Positions 1 to 8,826 are shown, counted from the stretch's first letter. The stretch: 64,000 bases of DNA from Acinetobacter venetianus RAG-1 = CIP 110063 (GCF_000368585.1 NZ_KB849558.1:1034722-1098721); one strand, 5' to 3'. Numbers and translations are program-made. The notes: generated by a model not told the origin, from the letters alone.

Positions 1-578
1 AATACAGGTTTAATAATTTCTGCCTGAATTTTCTTTTCATTCACAGATTTATAATATTCGTCAGAAGCTAAATTTACCAATACTTTTGCATCAATTTCAG
101 CCAAATCTTGGTTAATTTGATCCGTGATCATATTTCCCCAAAATTCATATAAATTATGACCTCGTGCATTTTTTAGTTTTGTACCCATTTCTAAACGATA
201 CGGCATCATCAAATCCAACGGACGCAACAAACCATAAAGACCAGACAACATGCGTAAATGCTGTTGGGCAAAATCAATGTCTTGATCTTTTAAATGATAT
301 GCATCTAAACCTGTATACACATCACCTTTAAATGCAAACAAAGCTTGGCGTGCATTGGAAAAATCAAAATCCGCATTCCAGTCACGAAAACGATCAACAT
401 TTAAGTTGGCAATTTTCTCACTTACACTCATCAAAGCGGCGATTTCGGTTGCAGATAACTTACGACATACATCTATCAATTGTTGTGATTGTTCTAATAA
501 ACGAGGCTGTGTGTATGTGTCTGTCGGTAAAGCAGTTTCATAATCTAGTGTTTTCGCTGGAGAAATTAAAGCAAGCAT
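1..578 (-). CDS. yaaA: Peroxide stress protein YaaA, C-terminus cut by window edge
   Basis: The minus strand from ATG at 578 reads [15 protein letters not shown] and stays open to base 1, about 192 residues. It contains the family sequences ISPAKTLD near the N-terminus, [12 protein letters not shown] in the middle and [11 protein letters not shown] near the end of the visible part. YaaA (DUF328/UPF0246) is a cytoplasmic protein that limits damage from free iron during peroxide stress in E. coli. The usual length is about 255-260 residues, so roughly the last quarter lies outside the window. The gene is divergent from the hydrolase at 703 with about 120 bp between. The family assignment is firm; the physiological role is taken from E. 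coli. Confidence 0.93.
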   Translation of the reverse strand, partial: MLALISPAKTLDYETALPTDTYTQPRLLEQSQQLIDVCRKLSATEIAALMSVSEKIANLNVDRFRDWNADFDFSNARQALFAFKGDVYTGLDAYHLKDQDIDFAQQHLRMLSGLYGLLRPLDLMMPYRLEMGTKLKNARGHNLYEFWGNMITDQINQDLAEIDAKVLVNLASDEYYKSVNEKKIQAEIIKPV

Positions 579-702
579 ATTCAATCAATATCAATTTATC
601 TTAGTGAAACTATAACAGTTGATAATTTTTAATGCCAATTCGTGTTTTCATTGATCATTATCGGTAAAATAGTGGATTCTTCCATTATTCATTATTTATC
701 TT

Positions 703-1332
703 ATGTCTGAGCAAATCTTCATCCAAGGTCCTGTTGGTCAAATCGAAATGTTTGTAGATCAACCCAAAGGTGAAATTACTGGCTTTGCTGTCGTCTGCCA
801 CCCTCATCCTTTACAAGGTGGAACACCTCACCACAAAGTTCCCGTCCTATTGGCTCAGATATTTAATGAAATGGGCTGCGTTGTTTATCGCCCTAGTTTT
901 CGCGGTCTATCAGGTAGTGAAGGCACGCATGACCAAGGACACGGCGAAACTGATGATATTATGACTGTCATTGAATACGCACGTTCAAAGCATGCAGGCT
1001 TAACATTCTACGCAGGTGGTTTCAGCTTTGGTTCTCATGTGTTAGCGAAATGCCAAGCCCAGTTGAGTGAAGACTTACGCCCAAAACAAATAATTCTATG
1101 TGGATTACCAACAGGTTCAGTCGTAGACCTACGTCACTATAAAACGCCAGCAATTGACGGAGATATTCTATTTGTTCATGGTGAACAAGATGATATTACG
1201 TTGCTTTCAGACATGATCGCTTGGGCAAAACCACAAAAGCATCCAATTACTATTCTGCCAGGTGCTAACCACTTCTTTACGGGTTATTTAAAGCAATTAA
1301 GACAAGTTATTTCTCGCTTTTTAAAACTGTAG
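703..1332 (+). CDS. Alpha/beta hydrolase (COG2945-like, 209 aa)
   Basis: This compact single-domain alpha/beta hydrolase has the N-terminal strand pattern GFAVVCHPHPLQGG, which supplies the oxyanion region. The nucleophile elbow is GFSFGS at about residues 107-112, a late acidic residue lies in FVHGEQDD, and a C-terminal His in GANHFF completes a likely Ser-Asp-His triad. The length matches COG2945 hydrolases, which are cytoplasmic and have no firmly known substrate. There is no signal peptide. ATG at 703 follows the short divergent region shared with yaaA. It could act on a small ester or thioester; the sequence does not say which. Confidence 0.85.
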   Translation: MSEQIFIQGPVGQIEMFVDQPKGEITGFAVVCHPHPLQGGTPHHKVPVLLAQIFNEMGCVVYRPSFRGLSGSEGTHDQGHGETDDIMTVIEYARSKHAGLTFYAGGFSFGSHVLAKCQAQLSEDLRPKQIILCGLPTGSVVDLRHYKTPAIDGDILFVHGEQDDITLLSDMIAWAKPQKHPITILPGANHFFTGYLKQLRQVISRFLKL

Positions 1333-1421
1333 AATTAACAACAAATTATTAAAAAAAGTATACTTGTTTTGAATCCGATGTCTGTTATATCAGTAAAGAT
1401 GAATAGGCATTAGGGTTCTAT

Positions 1422-2492
1422 ATGAAGTTAAATAAAAAACAGGGACTTTTTTTAAAGCAAACCATTGAGTATTGGCAACAACAAGGTACGATCACCCCTG
1501 ATGTTGCAAAGGATTTACAAAATAGCTTTTCTGTTCGCTCCTTTGATTGGGAACGGCTAGCTAAATATTCTTTTTGGATTTCAATGATCTGTGCAGTCAT
1601 AGCAATTGCTGCAATCACTGCCGATAAATTCTTATTAGATTTGATTGCGAGAATATTCGTTGACTCAAAGATCATCCCATGTCTGATTTTTGCTGGCGTG
1701 GCAACTGGTTTTTATGCTTTTGCCTATCGTCGACGCAAAACAAAACCATTACATCAATTTAGTAATGAGGCCATTATTTTTGCTGGCGTAATTTCCACTG
1801 CAGCTTCTGTTGCTTATTTTGGACAAGCAATCGACACGGGCAGCGGGCATTTTTCTTTATTATTTTTACTCTCCACTGTCATTTATGCTGCACTCGCATT
1901 TTGGTTTCCATCCAAACTCATTTGGGTCTTTTCACTTCTCTCCTTAGGTTCATGGTTCGGTGCAGAGACAGGCTATATGTCAGGTTGGGGCGCATACTAT
2001 CTAGGCATGAATTTTCCTTTACGCTTCGTCATGTTCGGCATAGTACTGATTGGCTTGAGTTTACTGTTTAAACGATATACTTACTTTAAAAACTTTGCAC
2101 ACTCAACTTACGTGATGGGATTACTGTATTTATTTATTGCATTATGGATTCTGTCGATCTTTGGAAATTATGGCGACTTGAATAGTTGGTACAGTGTTAA
2201 ACAATATGAACTCTTACACTGGGGCATCTTATTTGGTTTTATTGCAATTATTGCAATCGTATATGGTTTAAAACATGATGATGCAACATCTCGTGGCTTT
2301 GGTATTACCTTTTTATTTCTAAATCTTTATACCAAATATTTTGAGTTTTTCTGGAATGGAATGCATAAAGCAATTTTCTTTATTGTGCTCGCAGCCTCGT
2401 TCTGGTGGATTGGTCGACATGCTGAAAAACTATGGAATTTAGAGTTTCTATCGAGCCAATCTAAGAACAAAAGAAATCATCCTGTTGAATAA
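1422..2492 (+). CDS. DUF2157-type multi-pass membrane protein
   Basis: This 356-residue protein has a soluble N-terminus of about 45 residues (QGLFLKQTIEYWQQQGTI) followed by roughly ten hydrophobic segments. That layout is typical of DUF2157 integral membrane proteins of unknown function. The N-terminal part resembles the short domain that precedes the membrane region in this family. It lies alone between the hydrolase and the convergent rtcR; the two stop codons abut at 2492/2493 with no obvious room for a strong terminator. Function is unknown. The class call rests on topology and the N-terminal pattern. Confidence 0.75.
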   Translation: MKLNKKQGLFLKQTIEYWQQQGTITPDVAKDLQNSFSVRSFDWERLAKYSFWISMICAVIAIAAITADKFLLDLIARIFVDSKIIPCLIFAGVATGFYAFAYRRRKTKPLHQFSNEAIIFAGVISTAASVAYFGQAIDTGSGHFSLLFLLSTVIYAALAFWFPSKLIWVFSLLSLGSWFGAETGYMSGWGAYYLGMNFPLRFVMFGIVLIGLSLLFKRYTYFKNFAHSTYVMGLLYLFIALWILSIFGNYGDLNSWYSVKQYELLHWGILFGFIAIIAIVYGLKHDDATSRGFGITFLFLNLYTKYFEFFWNGMHKAIFFIVLAASFWWIGRHAEKLWNLEFLSSQSKNKRNHPVE

Positions 2493-4085
2493 CTATTGAA
2501 AATCACTCCAATTTAAACCAAACCGAGCCAAATACTTTTTGACTCGGTCACTATCATTGGTGGTATTACGTTGCTGGCGTGAAACAGCAAACAGTTGACG
2601 TCCAGCATCTGCCATCGACTTGGAATTTTCACAGACTTGAAGCACTCCTCGTAGTTGAATTTGATCAAATTCATCAATCTCGCTCAACTGCGTTTGATCT
2701 AAATATTTGAGTAAAATATCTTTATTAGATTGATGTTGTGTGGTTTGAAGCGACCACAACTGCTTTAAACGCTGAATCTCTTTTTCCACCGTTTCTGAGC
2801 GGATTAACTCGCCGCTGGATAATGTCGCCAATCTTGTCACACTAGCGGTTAAATCACGGAAATTTCCCTGCCACGATGCCTCTCTTGATTTAGCAAATTT
2901 TAAATACACATCGAGTGCATCACGTTGAAAACGTAATTGTCTTTGATGGTTCACAGCAAAGCGTTGTAATTCAAACTCAACATTTGGAGCAATATCTTCA
3001 ATTCGATCTTTTAGGTTCGGCAAAAAGAAAGTCCATGTGTTTAGTCTAGCCCATAAATCCTCACGAAAACGACCTGCTTGCACTTCTGCTCTCAGGTCTT
3101 TATTCGTTCCTGCAATCAATTGAAAATCGGCCTGAACCTCTTTGTCACTTCCGACAGGAAAAAAGGATTTATCCTCAAGCGCTTTAAGCAACATCGCCTG
3201 TTCATCTAGTCCAAGCTCACCAATTTCATCCAAAAACAAGATACCTTGATCGGCACTTTTCAATAATCCTGTCCGTGAAGCTGCTGCCCCTGTAAACGCA
3301 CCTTTGATATGACCAAATAGGCTCGACATAGCACTATCACCACGCAACGTCGCACAGTTCACATCAACAAAACGCCCACTTAAATGAAACTTATCTTTCT
3401 TTAATTGAAAGATTTGTTTGGCTAGATGGGATTTACCTACACCTGTTGCGCCCATAATCAAAATCGGCGCGCTGGAACGTGTCGCAACCAACTCAACTTC
3501 TGTGATCAGCTCATTAAACTCATGGTTATAGGTTGAAATATTGGCTTTCAATTGTTGCCAGTTTTGTTGCTGTTCATCTTCAAAACGCTGTTTAAGAACA
3601 TCATAGCGAGACAAATCAAGATCAATGATGCGATATTCACCTTCGGGTGTTTTTTGTTGATTTGGCGCACTTTGAATTAGTTTGGCAGGTAAATAATTGG
3701 CATCAACTAAGAGATACCAACAGATTTGAGCAACATGCGTGCCTGTGGTGATATGCAAAAGATAGTTATTTTTTTCGGTATCAAATGAATAACTTTTCAC
3801 AAAGTCATATAGCGCACCATAAACCTCAGCAAAATCCCAAGGATCTCGGATACTTACTCGCTGACCCGACACCGTAGTAGACGGTGACACGCTCTGAGCA
3901 TCTTGAGCAATAAATTTGACTAAATTATGATGCTGTCGATCATGTATTAGTACCAGTTCATCCACGATCAGATCTTCATGCATTAGAAGACTCAACGTTG
4001 GACGCCAACGCTGCCAACGATCGGGACGTTTCCCTTGATCCAAAGTAGAACCAACAAAACCAATTACAACGTTTTTTTTATTCAT
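2493..4085 (-). CDS. rtcR: RtcR, CARF-domain sigma54 activator of the RNA-repair operon
   Basis: The 530-residue protein has an N-terminal CARF-type domain (about 1-170, with the ligand-site pattern HITTGTH at 111-117). An AAA+ sigma54-interaction domain follows, with Walker A GATGVGKS at 212-219, the sigma54-contact loop GAFTGA at 262-267 and Walker B ILFLDEIG at 282-289. The C-terminus should carry a helix-turn-helix. RtcR is known to activate rtcBA from a -24/-12 promoter when the CARF domain senses RNA-damage products. Here it is encoded about 2.3 kb from rtcB, on the opposite strand, and its start overlaps the upstream gene by 4 bp (ATGA type), so the two are co-translated. The identification is secure. 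Confidence 0.95.
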   Translation of the reverse strand: MNKKNVVIGFVGSTLDQGKRPDRWQRWRPTLSLLMHEDLIVDELVLIHDRQHHNLVKFIAQDAQSVSPSTTVSGQRVSIRDPWDFAEVYGALYDFVKSYSFDTEKNNYLLHITTGTHVAQICWYLLVDANYLPAKLIQSAPNQQKTPEGEYRIIDLDLSRYDVLKQRFEDEQQQNWQQLKANISTYNHEFNELITEVELVATRSSAPILIMGATGVGKSHLAKQIFQLKKDKFHLSGRFVDVNCATLRGDSAMSSLFGHIKGAFTGAAASRTGLLKSADQGILFLDEIGELGLDEQAMLLKALEDKSFFPVGSDKEVQADFQLIAGTNKDLRAEVQAGRFREDLWARLNTWTFFLPNLKDRIEDIAPNVEFELQRFAVNHQRQLRFQRDALDVYLKFAKSREASWQGNFRDLTASVTRLATLSSGELIRSETVEKEIQRLKQLWSLQTTQHQSNKDILLKYLDQTQLSEIDEFDQIQLRGVLQVCENSKSMADAGRQLFAVSRQQRNTTNDSDRVKKYLARFGLNWSDFQ

Positions 4086-4405
4086 TTAAATCTATCATGT
4101 TGAATATTTAAAATAGCTTGATATTTCCCTGATTCAGGAAGAAAAGCCTTAAACTGATTATTTCCAATACCTATCCATAATCGCCCACATTGCGTACATT
4201 CATACATATCTGCAGAATATCTTATAAACCTATCTATAATCTGCTCAGAAAATGTCTCTTTATGATTTAAAGAAGTATTCATCGTGTCATCGACTGCATC
4301 ATAAAAATCAAATAAATCAACATCAGTAATAAAAGAAGCTTTGTATGGAATTTGATCTGTCTGATCAACAATCACATGACCACATACACATCCTAGTTTA
4401 CTCAT
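4082..4405 (-). CDS. Small Cys-rich protein overlapping rtcR
   Basis: This 107-residue protein has a CVC motif at residues 6-8 and a CTQC pair at about 71-74 (ECTQCGRLW), suggesting a split zinc-binding site. The rest is acidic and has no membrane segment. Its stop overlaps the rtcR start by 4 bp, so the two genes are probably translationally coupled. I do not recognise a named family. By position it may be expressed with, or modulate, RtcR, but it could also be an unrelated gene that contributes the rtcR promoter. Start ATG at 4405 is the first in the frame. Confidence 0.7.
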   Translation of the reverse strand: MSKLGCVCGHVIVDQTDQIPYKASFITDVDLFDFYDAVDDTMNTSLNHKETFSEQIIDRFIRYSADMYECTQCGRLWIGIGNNQFKAFLPESGKYQAILNIQHDRFK

Positions 4406-4519
4406 TCGAGGCTATGCCCTTAAATCTTTTTATTGATCTTATGATCTTTGCACATCATTTTCTATAAAATTTTATAGTTTCATATACAATGACCTTTTCA
4501 TTAAAAAAATTCCAACAAG

Positions 4520-5481
4520 ATGCTTCATTTTACTTTTTTAGGCTCATCTTCAGGTACACCCACACTGACACGCAACGTCTCAGCTTTAGCGATCCGTAAT
4601 AGCAAGAATAAAGATTGGATATTAGTTGATGCTGGTGAAGGCACACAGCATCGCATTCAACAGGCTAAACTCTCATTACAAAACCTAGTTGCGATCTGCA
4701 TTACTCATGTTCACGGCGATCACTGTTATGAATTAGTTGGTTTATTGGCGAGTGCAGGTATGAATGCACGTACCGCATCTTTAACCATTATCGCCCCCAA
4801 AGAAATTCAACAATGGATGAAATCACAGCCCAGCTGACCGATCTGTATTTACCCTACCCGCTTAATTTCATTGATGTAAATGAGGCAACTCAAATACAGC
4901 AAATAACTGATGAACTTTCGATTCATTCCCATCGACTCAGTCATCGCGTACCCAGTTTTGCATTTAGTATTATTGTGCAATACACTCAGAAGAAGTTAGA
5001 TACATAAGCTTTAATTCAACTCGGCGTAGCAAAAGGCAAAGCTTGGGGCAATTTACAACAAGGTTTAGATATTGAGTTTAATCAGCAAACATTAAAAGCG
5101 GCTGATTTTATTCAAACTCTCAGAAATCGTGTTCACGCCATTGTCGGTGGTGACAATGATCAACCAGAGCTACTCGCCCAAGCATGCCAGACAGCGCAAT
5201 TACTCATCCATGAAGCCACATACACACAAGCAGTTTTAGATAAAGTTGGGTCAGTCCCAATGCATAGTTCCGCAAAAATCGTTGCAGAATTTGCTCAAAA
5301 AAAAGGTCTAATTAATCTGATCCTGACACACTTTAGCCCACGCCATCAAGACTGTGCTGGACAGCAAGCGATTGCTGATGAAGTCCATCAATATTATCAA
5401 GGCAATTTCTATTTAGCTGATGATTTTGATCAATTTACGTTAGATGCGACAAGACAACTAAGTAAAGTAAATCCAAAATAA
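4520..5481 (+). pseudogene. rnz: Ribonuclease Z, broken by a frameshift and a nonsense codon
   Basis: The gene starts as a normal RNase Z (MLHFTFLGSSSGTPT) and has the metal-binding signature HVHGDH at about residue 64. Near 4814-4816 the frame changes: upstream reads EIQQWMKSQPS-stop while the homologous continuation ITAQLTDLYLPYPLNF is in another frame, which one lost base (for example in a GGG run) explains. In that second frame a TAA at 5005-5007 interrupts again; the conserved parts VHAIVGGDNDQPELL, LIHEATY and ILTHFSPRHQD follow in the same frame to 5481. RNase Z trims tRNA 3' trailers; it is dispensable in E. coli, where CCA is encoded. Two independent lesions argue against one sequencing error. 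Confidence 0.88.
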
Positions 5482-5500
5482 ATGAGATACGGCATTTTAA

Positions 5501-5803
5501 TTAAGGGATGTCTGGAGATAAAAAGTCAAACAGACCTCGTAACAAGCGAAATGGTAAAGTGATGATCCAGTAAATAATCTCTACAGGAAAATCAATTAAA
5601 TCTAGCCAATTCCAACCATTATCTCGATGGCGATGGCTTTCTCGTTTTGGTTTTACCCAATAAGCAAGCAGAAAACAGACCAAACTTATCGCTAGAAATA
5701 TAAGATTAAAATCGTCTACTAAAAAATTTATAAGACAAAATATCCCAGTAATAAATAAAAGAATCGAGAGTAAATAACGCAAAATACTCATAGGAATTGG
5801 CAA
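5501..5803 (-). CDS. Small two-pass membrane protein
   Basis: This 100-residue protein has two strongly hydrophobic stretches at about residues 7-27 and 32-49. A basic, His-rich loop follows (KPKRESHRHRD), then an aromatic amphipathic tail. ATG at 5791 (MSILRYLLS) is an alternative start. It is convergent with the broken rnz, 19 bp apart. No family is recognised and no function can be assigned. The length, hydrophobic pattern and positive loop suggest a genuine small membrane protein. Confidence 0.55.
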   Translation of the reverse strand: MPIPMSILRYLLSILLFITGIFCLINFLVDDFNLIFLAISLVCFLLAYWVKPKRESHRHRDNGWNWLDLIDFPVEIIYWIITLPFRLLRGLFDFLSPDIP

Positions 5804-5901
5804 TTTATTTCTATTTTGCTATGGTTATAGCATGTCTTTGTACAAAGACCTATACAGCTCTTTTTCTTAAAAGACAGGTGTCAGTCTAAAAAACGCAAAG
5901 C

Positions 5902-6192
5902 ATGTCCATTACAGTCTATCTTCAAGACAATCAAGACATTGATCAAGCCTTATATTTACTCAATCAAAAGCATTACCACCTACAAGCTACTCGTTGGTAT
6001 AAAAAAAGATATGGCTATTTTGAAAAACCATCGACCTTAAATCGTAAACGAAAGAAAATGAAAGCAATTCTAAGCTATCGAAATCACAGCTTATCCCTCC
6101 TAACGCACATTTCGACCAAGAATACTTTGTGGTTAAAAATTGAAAAAGAACAACAATTCGCTCGAACTGGTAAAAATGCGGCGGGTTATTAA
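5902..6192 (+). CDS. Divergent ribosomal protein S21-like protein
   Basis: Residues 1-55 follow the bS21 pattern: a short beta start (ITVYLQDNQDIDQALYLL, compare the bS21 IKVRENEPFDVALRRF), then a basic helix ending in YFEKPSTLNRKRKK, which parallels FYEKPTTERKRAK of E. coli S21. The remaining 40 residues have no bS21 counterpart and end in a GKNAAGY tail. bS21 sits near the anti-Shine-Dalgarno region of the 30S subunit and affects initiation. This would be a paralog, since a canonical rpsU normally lies with dnaG elsewhere. It lies about 145 bp upstream of the rtcB promoter on the same strand. The homology call is by eye. Confidence 0.6.
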   Translation: MSITVYLQDNQDIDQALYLLNQKHYHLQATRWYKKRYGYFEKPSTLNRKRKKMKAILSYRNHSLSLLTHISTKNTLWLKIEKEQQFARTGKNAAGY

Positions 6193-6336
6193 ATAGAATT
6201 TAAGATAAATACATATATTTTTTTATATCTTATTTATTAAAACTTTCATTATCAAAATGAATAATTCTGTTTAAATATTAAATTTTATTAATAAATATCA
6301 ATAGATTAAATTAAAATCTCCATATTCTTAAAAAAG

Positions 6337-6353
6337 TTGGCACACTCACTGCA
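6337..6353 (+). promoter_or_regulatory. Sigma54 (-24/-12) promoter of the rtc operon
   Basis: TTGGCACACTCACTGCA matches the sigma54 consensus TGGCAC-N5-TTGCA except for one base in the -12 element (CTGCA). GG and GC stand 10 bases apart as required. Transcription should begin near 6363, about 80 nt before rtcB. RtcR, encoded nearby, is the expected activator; its upstream binding site was not identified. Confidence 0.88.
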
Positions 6354-6395
6354 ATAATATAATCATACAACATCATTGGGATATTGTGAATATCA

Positions 6396-6422
6396 CCTGC
6401 CTGCAAACGCTTGGCAGGCAGG
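6396..6422 (+). promoter_or_regulatory. GC-rich hairpin in the rtcB leader
   Basis: CCTGCCTGC (6396-6404) pairs perfectly with GCAGGCAGG (6414-6422) around a 9-nt loop. It is the most GC-rich element of an otherwise AT-rich leader and ends seven bases before the ribosome binding site AAGGA (6429-6433). No U-run follows, so it is not a terminator. It may stabilise the mRNA or act on translation. Confidence 0.7.
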
Positions 6423-6441
6423 CTTTGAAAGGAAAATGAAA

Positions 6442-7713
6442 ATGTCTGTCGTTGAACAAATCAACCAACAAGCTCAATTTGAACAAGAACAGCAACAACG
6501 TGCTTATCAGGTTCTTCAAAATGAAAAAAGTATGCCGATCAAAATGTGGACCAACGGAGTACTTGTTGATGACAACTCAAAACAACAATTACTACAAACC
6601 GCGCAAATGCCTTTTATTTATAAATGGATGGCTGTTATGCCTGATGTTCATTTTGGTTTAGGTGCAACAATCGGAAGTGTGATTCCAACTAAAGGTGCAA
6701 TTATCCCTGCTGCGGTCGGTGTCGATATCGGATGTGGAATGATGGCCACACGTACTAGCTTAACCGCATCGGATTTACCTGATAATTTACATGCTTTACG
6801 AACCGAACTTGAACGTTTGATTCCACATGGAATGACCAAAGGCCGTGGACGAGATCGAGGTTCTTGGGAAAATCCACCTGAAATGGTAGATCAAGCTTGG
6901 GCTAATTTAGTCTCAGATTTTGAATTGATTTGTGCCAAGCACCCTCGCTTAAAAAATACAAACAACCGAAAGCAGTTGGGAACTTTAGGAACAGGAAATC
7001 ACTTTGTGGAAATCTGTTTGGATGAACATGATCATGTTTGGATTATGTTGCACTCAGGTTCACGTGGTGTGGGTAATGCCATCGGTAATCATTTTATTGA
7101 GCTAGCACGTAAAGATATGCAGAAACACTTTATTAACTTACCCAATAAAGATTTAGCATATTTAGTTGAAGGAACAGATCATTTTGATGATTACTGGTTT
7201 GCTGTCGGTTGGGCACAACGCTTTGCCATGAAAAACCGTGAAATTATGATGCAAGCCGCGATCAAAGCTTTAGCAACAATTATTCCAAAACCATTTAATG
7301 CCAAGCTTGAAGCAGTGAATTGCCATCATAATTATGTGGAAAAGGAAGAGCATTACGGCGAAGAAGTGATGGTCACTCGTAAAGGTGCTGTCAGCGCCAA
7401 ACTTGGACAATATGGAATTATTCCTGGTTCAATGGGTGCTAAGTCATTTATTGTTCGTGGGCTTGGAAATCAGGAATCGTTCTGTTCATGTTCGCATGGC
7501 GCAGGTCGTGTAATGAGCCGTGCTGAAGCAAAACGACGCTTTACCGTAGAAGATCAAATTGCGCAGACTGAAGGAGTTGAATGCCGTAAAGATGTTGCTG
7601 TGATTGATGAGATTCCGTCGGCTTATAAACCGATTGAAGATGTCATGAAAGCACAACAGGATTTGGTTGAAGTGGTGTATACCTTACGACAAGTGGTGTG
7701 TGTTAAGGGCTAA
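6442..7713 (+). CDS. rtcB: RtcB, 3'-phosphate/5'-hydroxyl RNA ligase
   Basis: RtcB joins RNA 2',3'-cyclic-phosphate or 3'-phosphate ends to 5'-OH ends using GTP and Mn2+. The sequence has the metal-binding Cys in GVDIGCGM (about residue 98), GTLGTGNHF, the MLHSGSRGVGN loop, and the HGAGR motif whose His accepts GMP. ATG at 6442 is chosen because AAGGA at 6429-6433 is eight bases upstream. ATG 6436 is too close, and a start at 6376 would run through the leader hairpin. The protein is 423 residues. It is the first gene of an operon with two extra genes, a structured RNA and rtcA, driven by the sigma54 promoter at 6337. Confidence 0.96.
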   Translation: MSVVEQINQQAQFEQEQQQRAYQVLQNEKSMPIKMWTNGVLVDDNSKQQLLQTAQMPFIYKWMAVMPDVHFGLGATIGSVIPTKGAIIPAAVGVDIGCGMMATRTSLTASDLPDNLHALRTELERLIPHGMTKGRGRDRGSWENPPEMVDQAWANLVSDFELICAKHPRLKNTNNRKQLGTLGTGNHFVEICLDEHDHVWIMLHSGSRGVGNAIGNHFIELARKDMQKHFINLPNKDLAYLVEGTDHFDDYWFAVGWAQRFAMKNREIMMQAAIKALATIIPKPFNAKLEAVNCHHNYVEKEEHYGEEVMVTRKGAVSAKLGQYGIIPGSMGAKSFIVRGLGNQESFCSCSHGAGRVMSRAEAKRRFTVEDQIAQTEGVECRKDVAVIDEIPSAYKPIEDVMKAQQDLVEVVYTLRQVVCVKG

Positions 7714-7742
7714 ATACCTGAGCACAACCAGAAGGTGCATAT

Positions 7743-8300
7743 ATGTTTGTCCAATTAGATCATTTGAAGACCAAAGAGTTACAATCTGATCTTGATGCCA
7801 TACAAGCCGTATTTGAAGTTTTTTTGTTTGATGTCATACATCAAACGGAATCTTCGAATACGCTGGCTATTCATCAACAGATGCTATTGAATTGTGACAG
7901 TTTAGCGTTGGAAAAAACGTTAGACTTGAACTCACTGGCCATAGAGCAACTAGATCGCAGCCTTATAAATCTTGATCGTTTGGACAGACCCGATTTATTT
8001 TCTGGACATAATTGGTTTTTGATCTTATTAGACGCAATCATTGATCCACCATATGGAACAACCCTTGCCCCGTCTCATCGGGCAGCATTCTTCCGAGCAT
8101 TCTTGCAGCTATGCCTTTTTACGGAGAAAGACTGTGAAATATATGATTGGGTTGGCTACCCAGGTAGTGGTCGGGAAGAAAGTTCTGAATGGAATGATTA
8201 TTTTGAACCTGGCCGAGAATGGTGGGGTAATTGGTGCTTAACCATCTATTCACCAGAGCAAAATAAAGGCTGCTTGCTACTTGCCAGCTCAACAGATTAA
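7743..8300 (+). CDS. Unknown 185-aa protein inside the rtc operon
   Basis: This is an acidic, soluble-looking protein with no signal peptide. The N-terminal half is leucine-rich and probably helical (HLKTKELQSDLDAIQAVFEV). The C-terminal half is rich in aromatic residues, with DWVGYPGSGREESSEWNDYF and REWWGNWCLTIYSPE. ATG 7743 has GAAGG about eight bases before it. It lies 29 bp after rtcB and 27 bp before the DIP1984 gene, so it should be co-transcribed. I do not recognise a family. Its place between rtcB and rtcA suggests a role in, or an output of, the RNA-damage response, which is inference only. Confidence 0.75.
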   Translation: MFVQLDHLKTKELQSDLDAIQAVFEVFLFDVIHQTESSNTLAIHQQMLLNCDSLALEKTLDLNSLAIEQLDRSLINLDRLDRPDLFSGHNWFLILLDAIIDPPYGTTLAPSHRAAFFRAFLQLCLFTEKDCEIYDWVGYPGSGREESSEWNDYFEPGREWWGNWCLTIYSPEQNKGCLLLASSTD

Positions 8301-8327
8301 AGAATAAATTTTTTAGGAAAATAAAAG

Positions 8328-8786
8328 ATGAAACTCGCAGAAGCACTTTTACTGCGAAGCGATCAACAAAAAAAGCTCGCTTCATTAAAACAACGGATCA
8401 ATGCAAATGTATTGGTACAAGATGGTGATGAACCAAGCGAAGATCCAAATGAACTTATTAAACAGGTATTTGCTTTAACCCAAGAAAGCAATCAATTGAT
8501 TTGTCGTATTCATTTGACCAATGCGCAAGCCAAGTTGGAAGATGGAAAAATTCTGCTGTCCCTATTAAGCTTGCGTGATAGTTATGCTGAACAGCATAAG
8601 ATTCTCGTTGATGCGATCGCCAATACCCATCGTGAGCCTGATCGTTACAGCTCACGTGAGATCAAATGGAAGAAGGTTATCCCTGTTTCTAGCTTGCAAA
8701 AACAAGCCGATGATATCAGCGCGAAACTACGCGATTTAAATATCAAAATTCAGGCTGCCAATTGGCAGATTGATTTAGTTGAATAG
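8328..8786 (+). CDS. DIP1984-family (septicolysin-like) protein
   Basis: The 152-residue protein begins KLAEALLLRSDQQKKLASL and contains the LKQRINANVLVQDGD-EPSEDP stretch and the SSREIKWKKVIPVSSLQKQ region typical of DIP1984-family proteins. These are small, almost wholly helical, probably coiled-coil proteins sometimes annotated as septicolysin, of uncertain function. The start has AGGA eight to ten bases upstream. It is the third gene of the rtc operon, followed by a 261-bp gap that holds a structured RNA and then rtcA. A helical adaptor or RNA-binding role would fit the position but is untested. Confidence 0.82.
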   Translation: MKLAEALLLRSDQQKKLASLKQRINANVLVQDGDEPSEDPNELIKQVFALTQESNQLICRIHLTNAQAKLEDGKILLSLLSLRDSYAEQHKILVDAIANTHREPDRYSSREIKWKKVIPVSSLQKQADDISAKLRDLNIKIQAANWQIDLVE

Positions 8787-8826
8787 ACATCAAAAGATTT
8801 TGTGAAATCATTTCACAATACCAGTT

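Noticed and set aside
332..604. ORF of 90 aa on the plus strand at the left edge
   Set aside because: It lies antisense to the well-supported yaaA gene and has no family resemblance or ribosome binding site.
4790..4840. Programmed frameshift in rnz
   Set aside because: No slippery heptamer or downstream structure was seen, and a separate stop follows at 5005, so decay is more likely.
6376..6441. Upstream ATG for rtcB (22 extra residues)
   Set aside because: It would translate through the leader hairpin and lacks an SD; AAGGA at 6429 fits ATG 6442.
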